31,721 nucleotides of DNA, from the NCBI GenBank assembly GCA_045642925.1, contig JAZUJW010000063.1:1-31721 (forward strand), in the 5' to 3' direction. The first letter of the stretch is position 1; every line of letters begins with the position of its first letter. The notes under the pieces were generated by a model. That model saw nothing but the letters and a program-made list of their open reading frames with translations, ran no database searches and was not told the origin of the DNA. The DNA comes from Firm-04 sp045642925 (GTDB taxonomy: Bacteria; Bacillota; Clostridia; Oscillospirales; Ruminococcaceae). A program made the position numbers and the translations under genes. This document shows positions 1 to 6,952 of this stretch, in pieces.

Positions 1-4
1 ATTC

Positions 5-33
5 ATTATAGCACATTTTCTTGAGTTTGTCAA
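5..33 (-). promoter_or_regulatory. Sigma-A promoter 1 of tandem array (closest to left edge)
   Basis: Read on the minus strand: TTGACA (33-28), a 17-bp spacer, TATAAT (10-5). Both hexamers match consensus exactly. Transcription would start almost at the left edge and leave the window, so the target gene is not visible. It is the most downstream of five similar promoters. Confidence 0.85.
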
Positions 34-135
34 GAGGTTTTTGAAATTTTTCTTTCGATTTTCTTTCGAAAATCTTCATAATTTCTTTTGTGCTTTTCTT
101 TGATTTGCTGTTTCTTTTTTCGAAGCAGCTTATCT

Positions 136-164
136 ATTATAGCACTTTTTCTCTTGTTTGTCAA
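136..164 (-). promoter_or_regulatory. Sigma-A promoter 2 of tandem array
   Basis: Minus strand: TTGACA (164-159), 17-bp spacer, TATAAT (141-136). Perfect consensus. It lies inside a direct repeat of about 60 bp shared with promoter 3. Confidence 0.85.
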
Positions 165-250
165 GTGGTTTTTCAAGATTTTTTCAAATCTTTTTGAACC
201 GTGCCACTTTTTGTTTGCTGTTTCTCAGTTTCCTTTGAAGCAGCTTATCT

Positions 251-279
251 ATTATAGCACTTTCTCTCGATTTTGTCAA
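251..279 (-). promoter_or_regulatory. Sigma-A promoter 3 of tandem array
   Basis: Minus strand: TTGACA (279-274), 17-bp spacer, TATAAT (256-251). Perfect consensus. It lies in the second copy of the direct repeat shared with promoter 2. Confidence 0.85.
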
Positions 280-393
280 GAGTTTTTTGAAAAGTTTTTC
301 GTTTAACGAACTCTTTTCATTCTTCTTTGCTATCTTAGATACTTTCTTTTTTGCTTCCCTTCTTCCCATTTTCGAGAAGCGGTCAGCTTTTCT

Positions 394-422
394 ATTATAG
401 CACTTTTTGAACTCTTTGTCAA
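394..422 (-). promoter_or_regulatory. Sigma-A promoter 4 of tandem array
   Basis: Minus strand: TTGACA (422-417), 17-bp spacer, TATAAT (399-394). Perfect consensus with the same flank (GTGC before the -10) as the other copies. Confidence 0.85.
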
Positions 423-593
423 GTACTTTTTTCGAATTTTTTTATCCGCTTTCCGTACTTCCTGCTTCCTCTTCCAGCACTACATCTTGGGGAGTCGCCT
501 CGCGCACTCGCTCTTGGGTACTGCCTTCTAATTCCACTTTTTTCTGTTCATTTCGTGCTTTTTTCTTCGCCGTCTCTCTCAGGCGACTTTGTT

Positions 594-622
594 ATTCTAC
601 CACATTTTGACTCGATTGTCAA
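594..622 (-). promoter_or_regulatory. Sigma-A promoter 5 of tandem array (furthest upstream)
   Basis: Minus strand: TTGACA (622-617), 17-bp spacer, TAGAAT (599-594). It has one mismatch in the -10, making it the weakest of the five by sequence. Confidence 0.75.
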
Positions 623-807
623 CCCCTTTTTTCCCTTTTTTCCCCTTTCTATTTTTTGCACAAATACCCTCCCCCTTCGCAGAGAAAATTACACCTTCTT
701 TTCACATTCACTCTTCTCATATTTATTCTCAAAAGTGATTCCCTTCTCCTCTTCCTTCGTTTATCTCTCGCACTTCACCGAGGGAACCCCTCGGGAGCGG
801 GCATTTC
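623..807. other. Gene-free, pyrimidine-rich spacer with one small hairpin
   Basis: I see no convincing gene, promoter or intrinsic terminator here. A perfect 7-bp inverted repeat lies at 778-784/788-794 (loop AAC), just past the histidine kinase stop codon. It has no U-tract on either strand, so it is not a clear terminator. Confidence 0.5.
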
Positions 808-2034
808 TTATGTTTCTTCTGTATCGCCCAAAATCACCGTAAACACGTTTAAACCATTGACGCTTTCTGCTGTGATTTCTCCTCCGTGCAGTTTTGCGAT
901 ACAATTCGCCACACATAACCCTAATCCATATCCGCCCGTTTCCCGCGCTCTCGATGGGTCGATTCGATAGAAACGGTCAAATATCTTCTCTATATAATGC
1001 TCCGGTATCGCTTCGCCCTGATTCGACACCACAATTCGCAAATGCTGCTTCTTATCCCGATTCATCACCAGCCGCACTGCCCCACCTTTCGGCGTATATT
1101 TTATGGCATTATCCAGCAGTTCTTCCATCATCTGCTGTATTCTCGTCCAATCGCAACGATACAGCAGATTTTGCGTCATCTCATATTCAAACATCAGCCC
1201 CGCTTCAAATATCTTCACTTCCCATTCCATGCACAATTCTTCCATGCGCTCCGAAATCGATTCCATATTCAGCGAGAGTTTGATTTCATGGGCATCATCT
1301 TTCGCCAAAAACAGCAAGTCTGTCACAAGTCCTGCCATACGTGTCGTTTCTCCACGGATGCTCCCCAGCCACTTTTCCTGACTTTCCACAGTTGCATCCG
1401 GATTCGCCAGCACTGCTTCCGTATCCGCCGCAATCACTGCCAGCGGCGTTTTCAGTTCATGTGTTGCATCAGATACAAAATCATTCTGCTTCTCCCATGC
1501 TTCCTCAATCGGCTTGCTTGCCCAGTTTGACAGAAGAACACTGACCGGTATCAGCAAAATCGCTCCGATAATCAGATACCATACCATATTATGGCGCACA
1601 GTATGTATCACCTGCTGTTCCTCTGCATAATCCGTCATAACCAGCCGTATGCCGCCATCTGTTCTTGCATACCGAAAACGATATTGTTCCGCTACGTCCT
1701 CTATCAGCCCTTGCTTCTCCGCTTCGCTGTCAATGATTTTCTCGGAAAGCGCCTTCAGTTTCTCCACAGGCATCCGCATATTCCAACTGCATTGTTCTAT
1801 CAATACCGCTTCTTCATCAAATCTTGCCATCAGAAGTTCCCGCCCCGCCGATGTATATTCCCTCGCGGGCACGCTCTCCGTAAATTCTTCCATTGCTTTA
1901 TTCAGCAGTGCTTCCGATTGCTTTTCCGCCCTTCGGTACATTGAATAGCCGACACCTGCACAGACTGCCGTCAGCAAAAGCATCAGCAATCCCCAACTTA
2001 ATAGCAGAAATCGAAGCCGCAGTTTCTTTTGCAT
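808..2034 (-). CDS. Two-component sensor histidine kinase, orphan
   Basis: This is a membrane sensor kinase that would autophosphorylate on His and pass phosphate to a response regulator. It has an N-terminal membrane segment (about residues 8-32), an extracytoplasmic sensor region of about 115 residues, a second membrane segment (about 150-170), a HisKA H-box (DATHELKTP, His192), an N-box (ELLDNAIKY, Asn309), a DRFYR motif and a G-box (GGYGLGL). A Met lies two codons upstream (2040), but GGGAGGA abuts it directly, while the second Met has a 6-nt spacing; I therefore start at 2034 (408 aa). No response regulator adjoins: the upstream neighbour is the divergent phosphoglucomutase gene. The signal and the partner are unknown. 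Confidence 0.93.
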   Translation of the reverse strand: MQKKLRLRFLLLSWGLLMLLLTAVCAGVGYSMYRRAEKQSEALLNKAMEEFTESVPAREYTSAGRELLMARFDEEAVLIEQCSWNMRMPVEKLKALSEKIIDSEAEKQGLIEDVAEQYRFRYARTDGGIRLVMTDYAEEQQVIHTVRHNMVWYLIIGAILLIPVSVLLSNWASKPIEEAWEKQNDFVSDATHELKTPLAVIAADTEAVLANPDATVESQEKWLGSIRGETTRMAGLVTDLLFLAKDDAHEIKLSLNMESISERMEELCMEWEVKIFEAGLMFEYEMTQNLLYRCDWTRIQQMMEELLDNAIKYTPKGGAVRLVMNRDKKQHLRIVVSNQGEAIPEHYIEKIFDRFYRIDPSRARETGGYGLGLCVANCIAKLHGGEITAESVNGLNVFTVILGDTEET

Positions 2035-2067
2035 CGCCATTCCTCCCTATTCGATATTTTCCCTTTC

Positions 2068-2073
2068 ATTATA
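2068..2073 (-). promoter_or_regulatory. Probable -10 box of the histidine kinase promoter
   Basis: Minus strand TATAAT about 30 bp upstream of the kinase start, within an AT-rich run. No good -35 lies at 16-18 bp, so this may be an activated or weak promoter. Confidence 0.4.
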
Positions 2074-2168
2074 CTATATATATGTCAGAAATGAAGCTTT
2101 TTTCAACAAATTCATCCATTTATACCAGAAATACATTAATCTGATTTCAAAATTCGTGACTTTGACGC

Positions 2169-2197
2169 TTTTCATTTCCCAAAAATTGTGCTATAAT
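2169..2197 (+). promoter_or_regulatory. Promoter of the phosphoglucomutase gene
   Basis: TTTTCA (2169-2174, 4/6 match), 17-bp spacer, extended -10 TGC-TATAAT (2189-2197). The extended TG compensates for the weak -35. It lies 54 bp before the start codon. Confidence 0.7.
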
Positions 2198-2250
2198 ATT
2201 ATGGCATATCAAAAAGTGCGATATATCTTGAAAGATGAACGGAGGAGCTT

Positions 2251-3975
2251 ATGCAAGCATCAGTAAAGGAACTTTATCAGCTTTGGTGTGAAAATGCGGT
2301 CGATGACCCCGACCTGAAAGCCGAGCTTCAGGCAATTGCCAAGGATGATGATGCCATCAATGAATGTTTCTATAAGGACTTGGAGTTCGGCACGGGCGGT
2401 CTGCGCGGCGTGATCGGTGTCGGTACAGCACGCATGAACGTCTATACCGTTCGCCGTGCAACACAAGGTCTTGCTGACTATGTGAGATCATCGTTTGATA
2501 CGCCCGCTGTTGCTATTTCCTATGACAGCCGCATCAAATCCACTGCCTTTGCACAGGCGGCTGCATCGGTTCTTGCAGCAAACGGCATTCATGTTTACAT
2601 CTATTCCGAACTCATGCCCACCCCGATGCTTTCGTTTGCCGTCCGTGCTCTCGGATGCAGCGCAGGCATTATGGTTACGGCATCCCACAACCCTGCAAAG
2701 TACAACGGCTACAAGGTCTATGGTGCAGACGGCTGCCAGATCACTCTGGAAGTCGCTGAAACCGTGATCAATGCCATCAATGCGCTCGACATTTTCAAGG
2801 ATGTCAAGACCTGCGATTTCGATAAAGCTGTCGCAGATGGCATGATCTCCTACATCGGCAATGAGGTCATTGAAGATTACTATAAGAATGTTCTTGCGCA
2901 GGGCATCAACACCGACCTCTGCGCTTCCAGCGGTCTGAAAATCGTTTACACCCCGCTGAACGGCACGGGCAACAAGCCTGTTCGTGAGATTCTCTCCCGC
3001 ATCGGCATCTCCGATGTGACCATTGTCAAGGAACAGGAACTCCCTGACGGCAACTTCCCGACCTGCCCTTATCCGAATCCTGAAATTCGTGAAGCACTCG
3101 AATATGGTCTGCGTCTTTGCGACACCGTCAAGCCTGACCTGCTTCTTGCCACTGACCCTGACTGCGACCGTGTCGGTATCGCTGTGCCGAACCCGACCGG
3201 CGGCTATGAACTGTTCACGGGCAACGAAGTCGGCGCAATGCTCTTTGCATACATCTGCGAACAGCGTACAAAGCGCGGTACGATGCCGAAGAACCCGATT
3301 GCTGTCAAGACCATCGTCACCACTGATCTGGTCAAGCCCATCGCTGAAGAATATGGTGTTGAGATCATTGACGTACTGACCGGTTTCAAGTTCATCGGTG
3401 AACAGATCGGTATGCTCGAACAGAAGGGCGAAGAAGACCGCTATCTCCTCGGCTTCGAGGGAAGCTACGGCTATCTTGCAGGCTCTTACGTCCGCGACAA
3501 AGATGCTGTCGTTGCTTCCATGCTGATCGTTGAAATGGCAGCCTTCTACCGCACACAGGGCATTTCGCTCTTGCAGGCGCGTGAAAACCTCTACAAGAAG
3601 TACGGCGTATTCAAGCACCAGCTCGAAAGCTTCACCTTTGAGGGTGCAGCCGGAATGCACAAGATGGCAGAACTGATGCAGAGCCTCCGCAGCAATGCAC
3701 CTGCTTCCATCGGCGGCTTGCAGGTACTTGAATTTGCAGATTACATCAAAGGCACTGCTACCACGCTCGCAACAGGCGCAGAGCGCAGCCTGAATCTGCC
3801 GAAATCCGATGTCATTACATTCTTCCTTCCCGACCACGCAAGCGTTGTCGTCCGCCCATCGGGTACAGAACCGAAAATCAAAGTCTACTACACCACAACG
3901 GGCAAGACCATGGAAGATGCACTGGCACTTTCTGAAAAAATGAAAGCAACCATGCATGAGTTGATTGCACAATAA
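2251..3975 (+). CDS. pgcA: Alpha-phosphoglucomutase / phosphomannomutase
   Basis: This cytosolic enzyme interconverts glucose 1-phosphate and glucose 6-phosphate, linking glycolysis to glycogen, UDP-glucose and wall polymer synthesis. The 574-aa length fits the Firmicutes PgcA-type alpha-D-phosphohexomutases. Visible motifs are the phosphoserine loop TASHNP (Ser145), the metal loop DPDCDR (Asp302, Asp304, Asp306), the sugar loop GFEGSYGYL and the C-terminal phosphate-binding loop RPSGTEPKIK. GGAGGA at 2241-2246 precedes ATG with a 4-nt gap. The gene is monocistronic, with its own promoter and a terminator at 3988-4019. Specificity between glucose and mannose phosphates cannot be read from sequence alone, but the length and N-terminus favour the PgcA group. 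Confidence 0.95.
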   Translation: MQASVKELYQLWCENAVDDPDLKAELQAIAKDDDAINECFYKDLEFGTGGLRGVIGVGTARMNVYTVRRATQGLADYVRSSFDTPAVAISYDSRIKSTAFAQAAASVLAANGIHVYIYSELMPTPMLSFAVRALGCSAGIMVTASHNPAKYNGYKVYGADGCQITLEVAETVINAINALDIFKDVKTCDFDKAVADGMISYIGNEVIEDYYKNVLAQGINTDLCASSGLKIVYTPLNGTGNKPVREILSRIGISDVTIVKEQELPDGNFPTCPYPNPEIREALEYGLRLCDTVKPDLLLATDPDCDRVGIAVPNPTGGYELFTGNEVGAMLFAYICEQRTKRGTMPKNPIAVKTIVTTDLVKPIAEEYGVEIIDVLTGFKFIGEQIGMLEQKGEEDRYLLGFEGSYGYLAGSYVRDKDAVVASMLIVEMAAFYRTQGISLLQARENLYKKYGVFKHQLESFTFEGAAGMHKMAELMQSLRSNAPASIGGLQVLEFADYIKGTATTLATGAERSLNLPKSDVITFFLPDHASVVVRPSGTEPKIKVYYTTTGKTMEDALALSEKMKATMHELIAQ

Positions 3976-3987
3976 TCGCAGAAATTT

Positions 3988-4019
3988 GCGGCGGGTTTCA
4001 TCAAATTCGCCGCTTTTTT
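3988..4019 (+). terminator. Intrinsic terminator after phosphoglucomutase
   Basis: GCGGCG (3988-3993) pairs with CGCCGC (4008-4013), followed by six T (4014-4019). Confidence 0.8.
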
Positions 4020-4039
4020 GCAAAACTTGCAGATTTTAC

Positions 4040-4068
4040 TTGCATTTCCAGACAGAGTATGATATAAT
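4040..4068 (+). promoter_or_regulatory. Promoter of rpmE
   Basis: TTGCAT (4040-4045), 17-bp spacer, extended -10 TGA-TATAAT (4060-4068). Transcription would start near 4075 and give a leader of about 90 nt before rpmE. Confidence 0.7.
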
Positions 4069-4074
4069 ATCATT

Positions 4075-4158
4075 GCGAAAAATCCATAGCACTACTTTCC
4101 GGACAGTAATCGGACGGGCTGCTATGTTATACCGCCCAATTACAATCCGAAAGAGGTG
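4075..4158 (+). ncRNA. Possible L31 autoregulatory leader RNA
   Basis: A leader of about 85 nt lies between the promoter and the rpmE ribosome-binding site. CATAGCA (4085-4091) pairs perfectly with TGCTATG (4120-4126), and TCCG (4098-4101) can pair with CGGA (4111-4114) inside it. A competing GGGC/GCCC pairing is also possible (about 4116-4136). L31 leaders that bind the protein and repress translation are known in Firmicutes. I infer membership from position and structure only. Confidence 0.4.
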
Positions 4159-4164
4159 AAAATC

Positions 4165-4365
4165 ATGAAGGAAGGCATCCATCCCGTATGCGAAAAGACC
4201 ACCATCACCTGCCACTGCGGCAATGTCATGGAGGTACTTTCCACAAAGAAGAACATCACTGTTGAAATTTGCTCCAAGTGCCACCCGTTCTTCACCGGCA
4301 AGCAGAAGCTCGTCGATACCGGTGGTCGTGTCGAGCGCTTCAACAAGCGTTTCAACCGCGGTTAA
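4165..4365 (+). CDS. rpmE: 50S ribosomal protein L31, zinc-binding type
   Basis: A component of the large ribosomal subunit that helps bridge to the small subunit. The 66-aa protein starts MKEGIHP, as family members do, and carries the zinc-ribbon cysteines Cys16, Cys18 (CHC) and Cys36, Cys39 (CSKC), so it is the zinc-containing (C+) form. A GTG at 4156 is in frame, but it is part of the ribosome-binding site AAAGAGGTG; ATG at 4165 gives normal 6-nt spacing. Zinc-free paralogues usually replace this form under zinc starvation; none is in the window. Confidence 0.97.
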   Translation: MKEGIHPVCEKTTITCHCGNVMEVLSTKKNITVEICSKCHPFFTGKQKLVDTGGRVERFNKRFNRG

Positions 4366-4370
4366 TCCAC

Positions 4371-4404
4371 AAAAAAACCCGCAGCCGTATGACTGCGGGT
4401 TTTC
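4371..4404. terminator. Terminator after rpmE, possibly bidirectional
   Basis: CCCGCAG (4378-4384) pairs with CTGCGGG (4393-4399). Seven A precede and four T follow, so it could stop transcription from both sides. Confidence 0.8.
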
Positions 4405-4420
4405 TGTATCCTGTCAGCAA

Positions 4421-4463
4421 AAAGGCGCTGTCCAATCCGTTTTCGGAAATGGACAGTGCCTTT
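4421..4463 (-). terminator. Terminator of the PBP1-methyltransferase-lysA operon
   Basis: A 14-bp stem (4421-4434 with 4450-4463) has a single G-T pair. On the minus strand it is followed by a T-run (4424-4418 region), just past the lysA stop codon. Confidence 0.8.
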
Positions 4464-4473
4464 GTTTTATCGT

Positions 4474-5769
4474 TCAGATATCATTCTTGCACACATCTGC
4501 ATAGGTTTCGCGCTTGACAATGACTCGCGCTTCCCCATCCTTCACCATCACAACAGCAGGCTTTGCATTGCGGTTGTAGTTGGAGGACATCGAGTAATTG
4601 TATGCACCCGTTGCCAGCACTGCCAGAATATCATCAGGCTCGACCGATTGCAGCGGCATTCCTTCGCCGATCAGGTCACCGGTTTCACAGCACTTGCCGC
4701 CAACGGTCACGACTTCTTCCTTCGCCATGCCTGCACGGTTCGCACAAATGACTTCGTATTCCGCCTGATAGAGCGCATAACGCGGGTTATCGCACATTCC
4801 GCCATCTACCAGCACATAAGTACGCACATTCGGAATCTGCTTCTTTGCCATGACCGTGTAAAGCGTCAGACCAGCCGCGCCGACGATTGAACGTCCCGGC
4901 TCGAACAGCACAAACGGTTCCGGATAGTTGCAGGCAGCACAGGTTTCACGCAGAGCGCCCAGAATCGCACGAATGACATCGCCAAACGGCTTCGGGTCAT
5001 CGCGCTCGACATACTTGATGCCGGGGCCGCCGCCCAGATTGAGTTCATGCAGGACAATGCCGCATTCCGCACGCAGTGCATCCATAAAGTGAAGCATCAC
5101 GCGGGCAGCTTCTGCAAACGGTGCCGTATCGAGAATCTGTGAACCGATATGGCAGTGCAGACCGACCAGATTCAGGTTTTCGTAAGCATTTGCTGCAAGA
5201 ACAGCTTCTTTTGCTTCGCCTGTTTCCAGCGCAAAGCCGAACTTGCTGTCGATTTGTCCTGTCTGAATGAAATTATGCGTATGTGCATCAATGCCCGGCT
5301 TGATGCGGAGCATGACATTGACTGTTTTGCCATAAGTCGCCGCAATGCGGTTCAGGCGGGCAAGTTCAGGGAGATTGTCGCAGACGATTCTGCCGACCTC
5401 TGCCTTGACTGCAAATTCCAGTTCGCTGTTTGACTTGCTGTTGCCGTGGAAAACGATATTCTTTGCGGGCATACCTGCCTGCAATGCGGTATACAGTTCA
5501 CCGCCCGACACGACATCTGTGCCAAGCCCTTCGCTGTTGACGATGCGATAGATCTCTTTGCAGGAAAATGCCTTACTTGCAAAGCAAATCAAGCCCTTTC
5601 CGTCATAATCGGACATCAGGGCATCACGGTAGCCGCGGCAGTTCTGTCGAATCGTATTTTCATCCATCACATACAGCGGTGTCTGATACTGCTCTGCAAG
5701 GGAAACACAGTCCGCACCACCGAATGTCAAATGACCGTCCGCATTGACGGATAAATTCGGAGTCAGCAT
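4474..5769 (-). CDS. lysA: Diaminopimelate decarboxylase
   Basis: This PLP enzyme decarboxylates meso-diaminopimelate to L-lysine, the last step of lysine synthesis, and so balances lysine against the wall precursor DAP. It has a fold-type III alanine-racemase-like barrel with the PLP lysine in FASKAF (Lys66), then HCHIGSQI, the phosphate-binding GGGPGI, EPGRSIV and the active-site CCETGD. An upstream ATG at 5778 directly abuts AGG and cannot be served by it; ATG at 5769 has AAAGG at usable distance, giving 431 aa. It is the last gene of a three-gene operon, 18 bp after the methyltransferase stop. Its co-transcription with a penicillin-binding protein fits a wall-precursor role. Confidence 0.95.
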   Translation of the reverse strand: MLTPNLSVNADGHLTFGGADCVSLAEQYQTPLYVMDENTIRQNCRGYRDALMSDYDGKGLICFASKAFSCKEIYRIVNSEGLGTDVVSGGELYTALQAGMPAKNIVFHGNSKSNSELEFAVKAEVGRIVCDNLPELARLNRIAATYGKTVNVMLRIKPGIDAHTHNFIQTGQIDSKFGFALETGEAKEAVLAANAYENLNLVGLHCHIGSQILDTAPFAEAARVMLHFMDALRAECGIVLHELNLGGGPGIKYVERDDPKPFGDVIRAILGALRETCAACNYPEPFVLFEPGRSIVGAAGLTLYTVMAKKQIPNVRTYVLVDGGMCDNPRYALYQAEYEVICANRAGMAKEEVVTVGGKCCETGDLIGEGMPLQSVEPDDILAVLATGAYNYSMSSNYNRNAKPAVVMVKDGEARVIVKRETYADVCKNDI

Positions 5770-5787
5770 AAAAATCATCCTTTCTAT

Positions 5788-6948
5788 TTACTTTTCCTTG
5801 CGATACTGATACAGGTTGCACTGCATCATACCATTATAAAGTTTACGGCGCTTGTTGGCTTTTCTGCCAAAGCACTGTTCAAATGTCTGGTCGGGCGAAA
5901 TGACGCTGACCGCATTTTCCTGCGGAAAGACCTTGCCCATGACGCGATAAAGTTCGCGTGCCGCTTCAATGTCCAGCAGGCGCTCACCATAGGGGGGATT
6001 GCAGACGATCAGTTGTTCTGCACGCACCTGCAAATCTTTCACATCGCCCTGCAAGACCGTGATCTTCTCCGCAACGCCTGCTTTCCGCGCATTTTCCTGC
6101 GCAAGTGCCACTGCCTGCGGGTCGATATCGTATCCGACAGCGCGGAAATCCACATCTCTGCGAATTTTTGCCCGTGCCGCTTCCCGCGCATCAAACCATG
6201 CGCTTTTCGGCATCTGTTCCCATTTCTCTGCCGCATATCTGCGGTGCAGTCCGGGTGCCATGTGCATTGCACGGGTCGCCGCTTCGATCAGGAACGTACC
6301 GCTGCCGCAGAACGGGTCGCAAAACTGTGTATCAGGACGTACACGCGACAAGTCCAGAATGCCTGCTGCAAGCGTTTCCCGAATCGGTGCCGCACCTGCA
6401 AGCTGCCGCCAGCCGCGCTTATGAAGCTGCCAGCCGGATGTATCCAGATACAAGGTGCAGAAATCATTCCGAATCTGGAACTGTAACTGATGCAGCGCTC
6501 CCGTTTCCGAAAGCGTTGCCGTATGATATGCTTTTTGCAGCCGCTGTACTGCGGCTTTTTTCACAATTGCCTGACAGGTCGGAACACTGTGCAGTGCCGA
6601 ATTCAGGGAACTGCCTTTTACGGGAAACGCATCGTCTTTGCCGATGAAGCGTTCCAGCGGGAGTGCCGCCACGCCGTCAAACAAGGGGTCAAATGCGGTT
6701 TTTCCACGCTGCTGCTTGACCGAAAAGCTTCCCAGTTCGATCAGCACTCTGTCGGCAACGGTCAATTCAATGTTTGCTGCCGCCAGCATTGTCCAGTCGC
6801 CGGAAAAACACACTCTGCCGTCCGAGGCGGCAATATCTGCCGCACCCAGACGCACCAGTTCAAATTTCAGTACGCTCTCCAGTCCGAAATGACACGGACA
6901 GCACATCCGAAAATAGGATGCGGGCGTATTTGCAGTTTGTTCACTCAT
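5788..6948 (-). CDS. THUMP-domain class I SAM-dependent RNA methyltransferase (YpsC/RlmL type)
   Basis: The 386-aa protein probably methylates N2 of guanine in 23S rRNA, as RlmL/YpsC relatives do. It has an N-terminal ferredoxin-like/THUMP region (about 1-160), then a Rossmann methyltransferase domain with the SAM loop DPFCGSGTFLIEAA, the acidic YDIDP that follows it, and the catalytic CNPPYGERL motif. The C-terminus (KRRKLYNGMMQCNLYQY) is typical of the YpsC group. ATG at 6975 lies inside the upstream PBP gene; ATG at 6948 has GGAG about 10 nt upstream and sits 4 bp after the PBP stop codon, so translation is probably coupled. The exact target base is inferred from the family. Confidence 0.9.
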   Translation of the reverse strand: MSEQTANTPASYFRMCCPCHFGLESVLKFELVRLGAADIAASDGRVCFSGDWTMLAAANIELTVADRVLIELGSFSVKQQRGKTAFDPLFDGVAALPLERFIGKDDAFPVKGSSLNSALHSVPTCQAIVKKAAVQRLQKAYHTATLSETGALHQLQFQIRNDFCTLYLDTSGWQLHKRGWRQLAGAAPIRETLAAGILDLSRVRPDTQFCDPFCGSGTFLIEAATRAMHMAPGLHRRYAAEKWEQMPKSAWFDAREAARAKIRRDVDFRAVGYDIDPQAVALAQENARKAGVAEKITVLQGDVKDLQVRAEQLIVCNPPYGERLLDIEAARELYRVMGKVFPQENAVSVISPDQTFEQCFGRKANKRRKLYNGMMQCNLYQYRKEK

Positions 6949-6952
6949 CTCA

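Larger units (their letters stand above)
104..281. repeat. Two direct repeats containing promoters 2 and 3
   Basis: Copy one spans about 104-166 and copy two about 214-281. Each begins TTTGCTGTTTC and runs through GAAGCAGCTTATC, the -10 and the -35, with a few substitutions and a small length difference between. On the minus strand the initially transcribed part of each copy (GCTGCTTC ... GAAACAGC) can form a small imperfect hairpin. The copies look like duplication of a promoter unit. Confidence 0.7.

Noticed and set aside
778..794. A 7-bp perfect hairpin just after the histidine kinase stop, as a terminator
   Set aside because: It has no T-run on the minus strand (or the plus strand), so intrinsic termination is not supported.
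2488..4023. A 511-codon open frame on the minus strand opposite phosphoglucomutase
   Set aside because: It is the antisense shadow of a well-recognised gene; its translation shows no family motifs and there is no ribosome-binding site.
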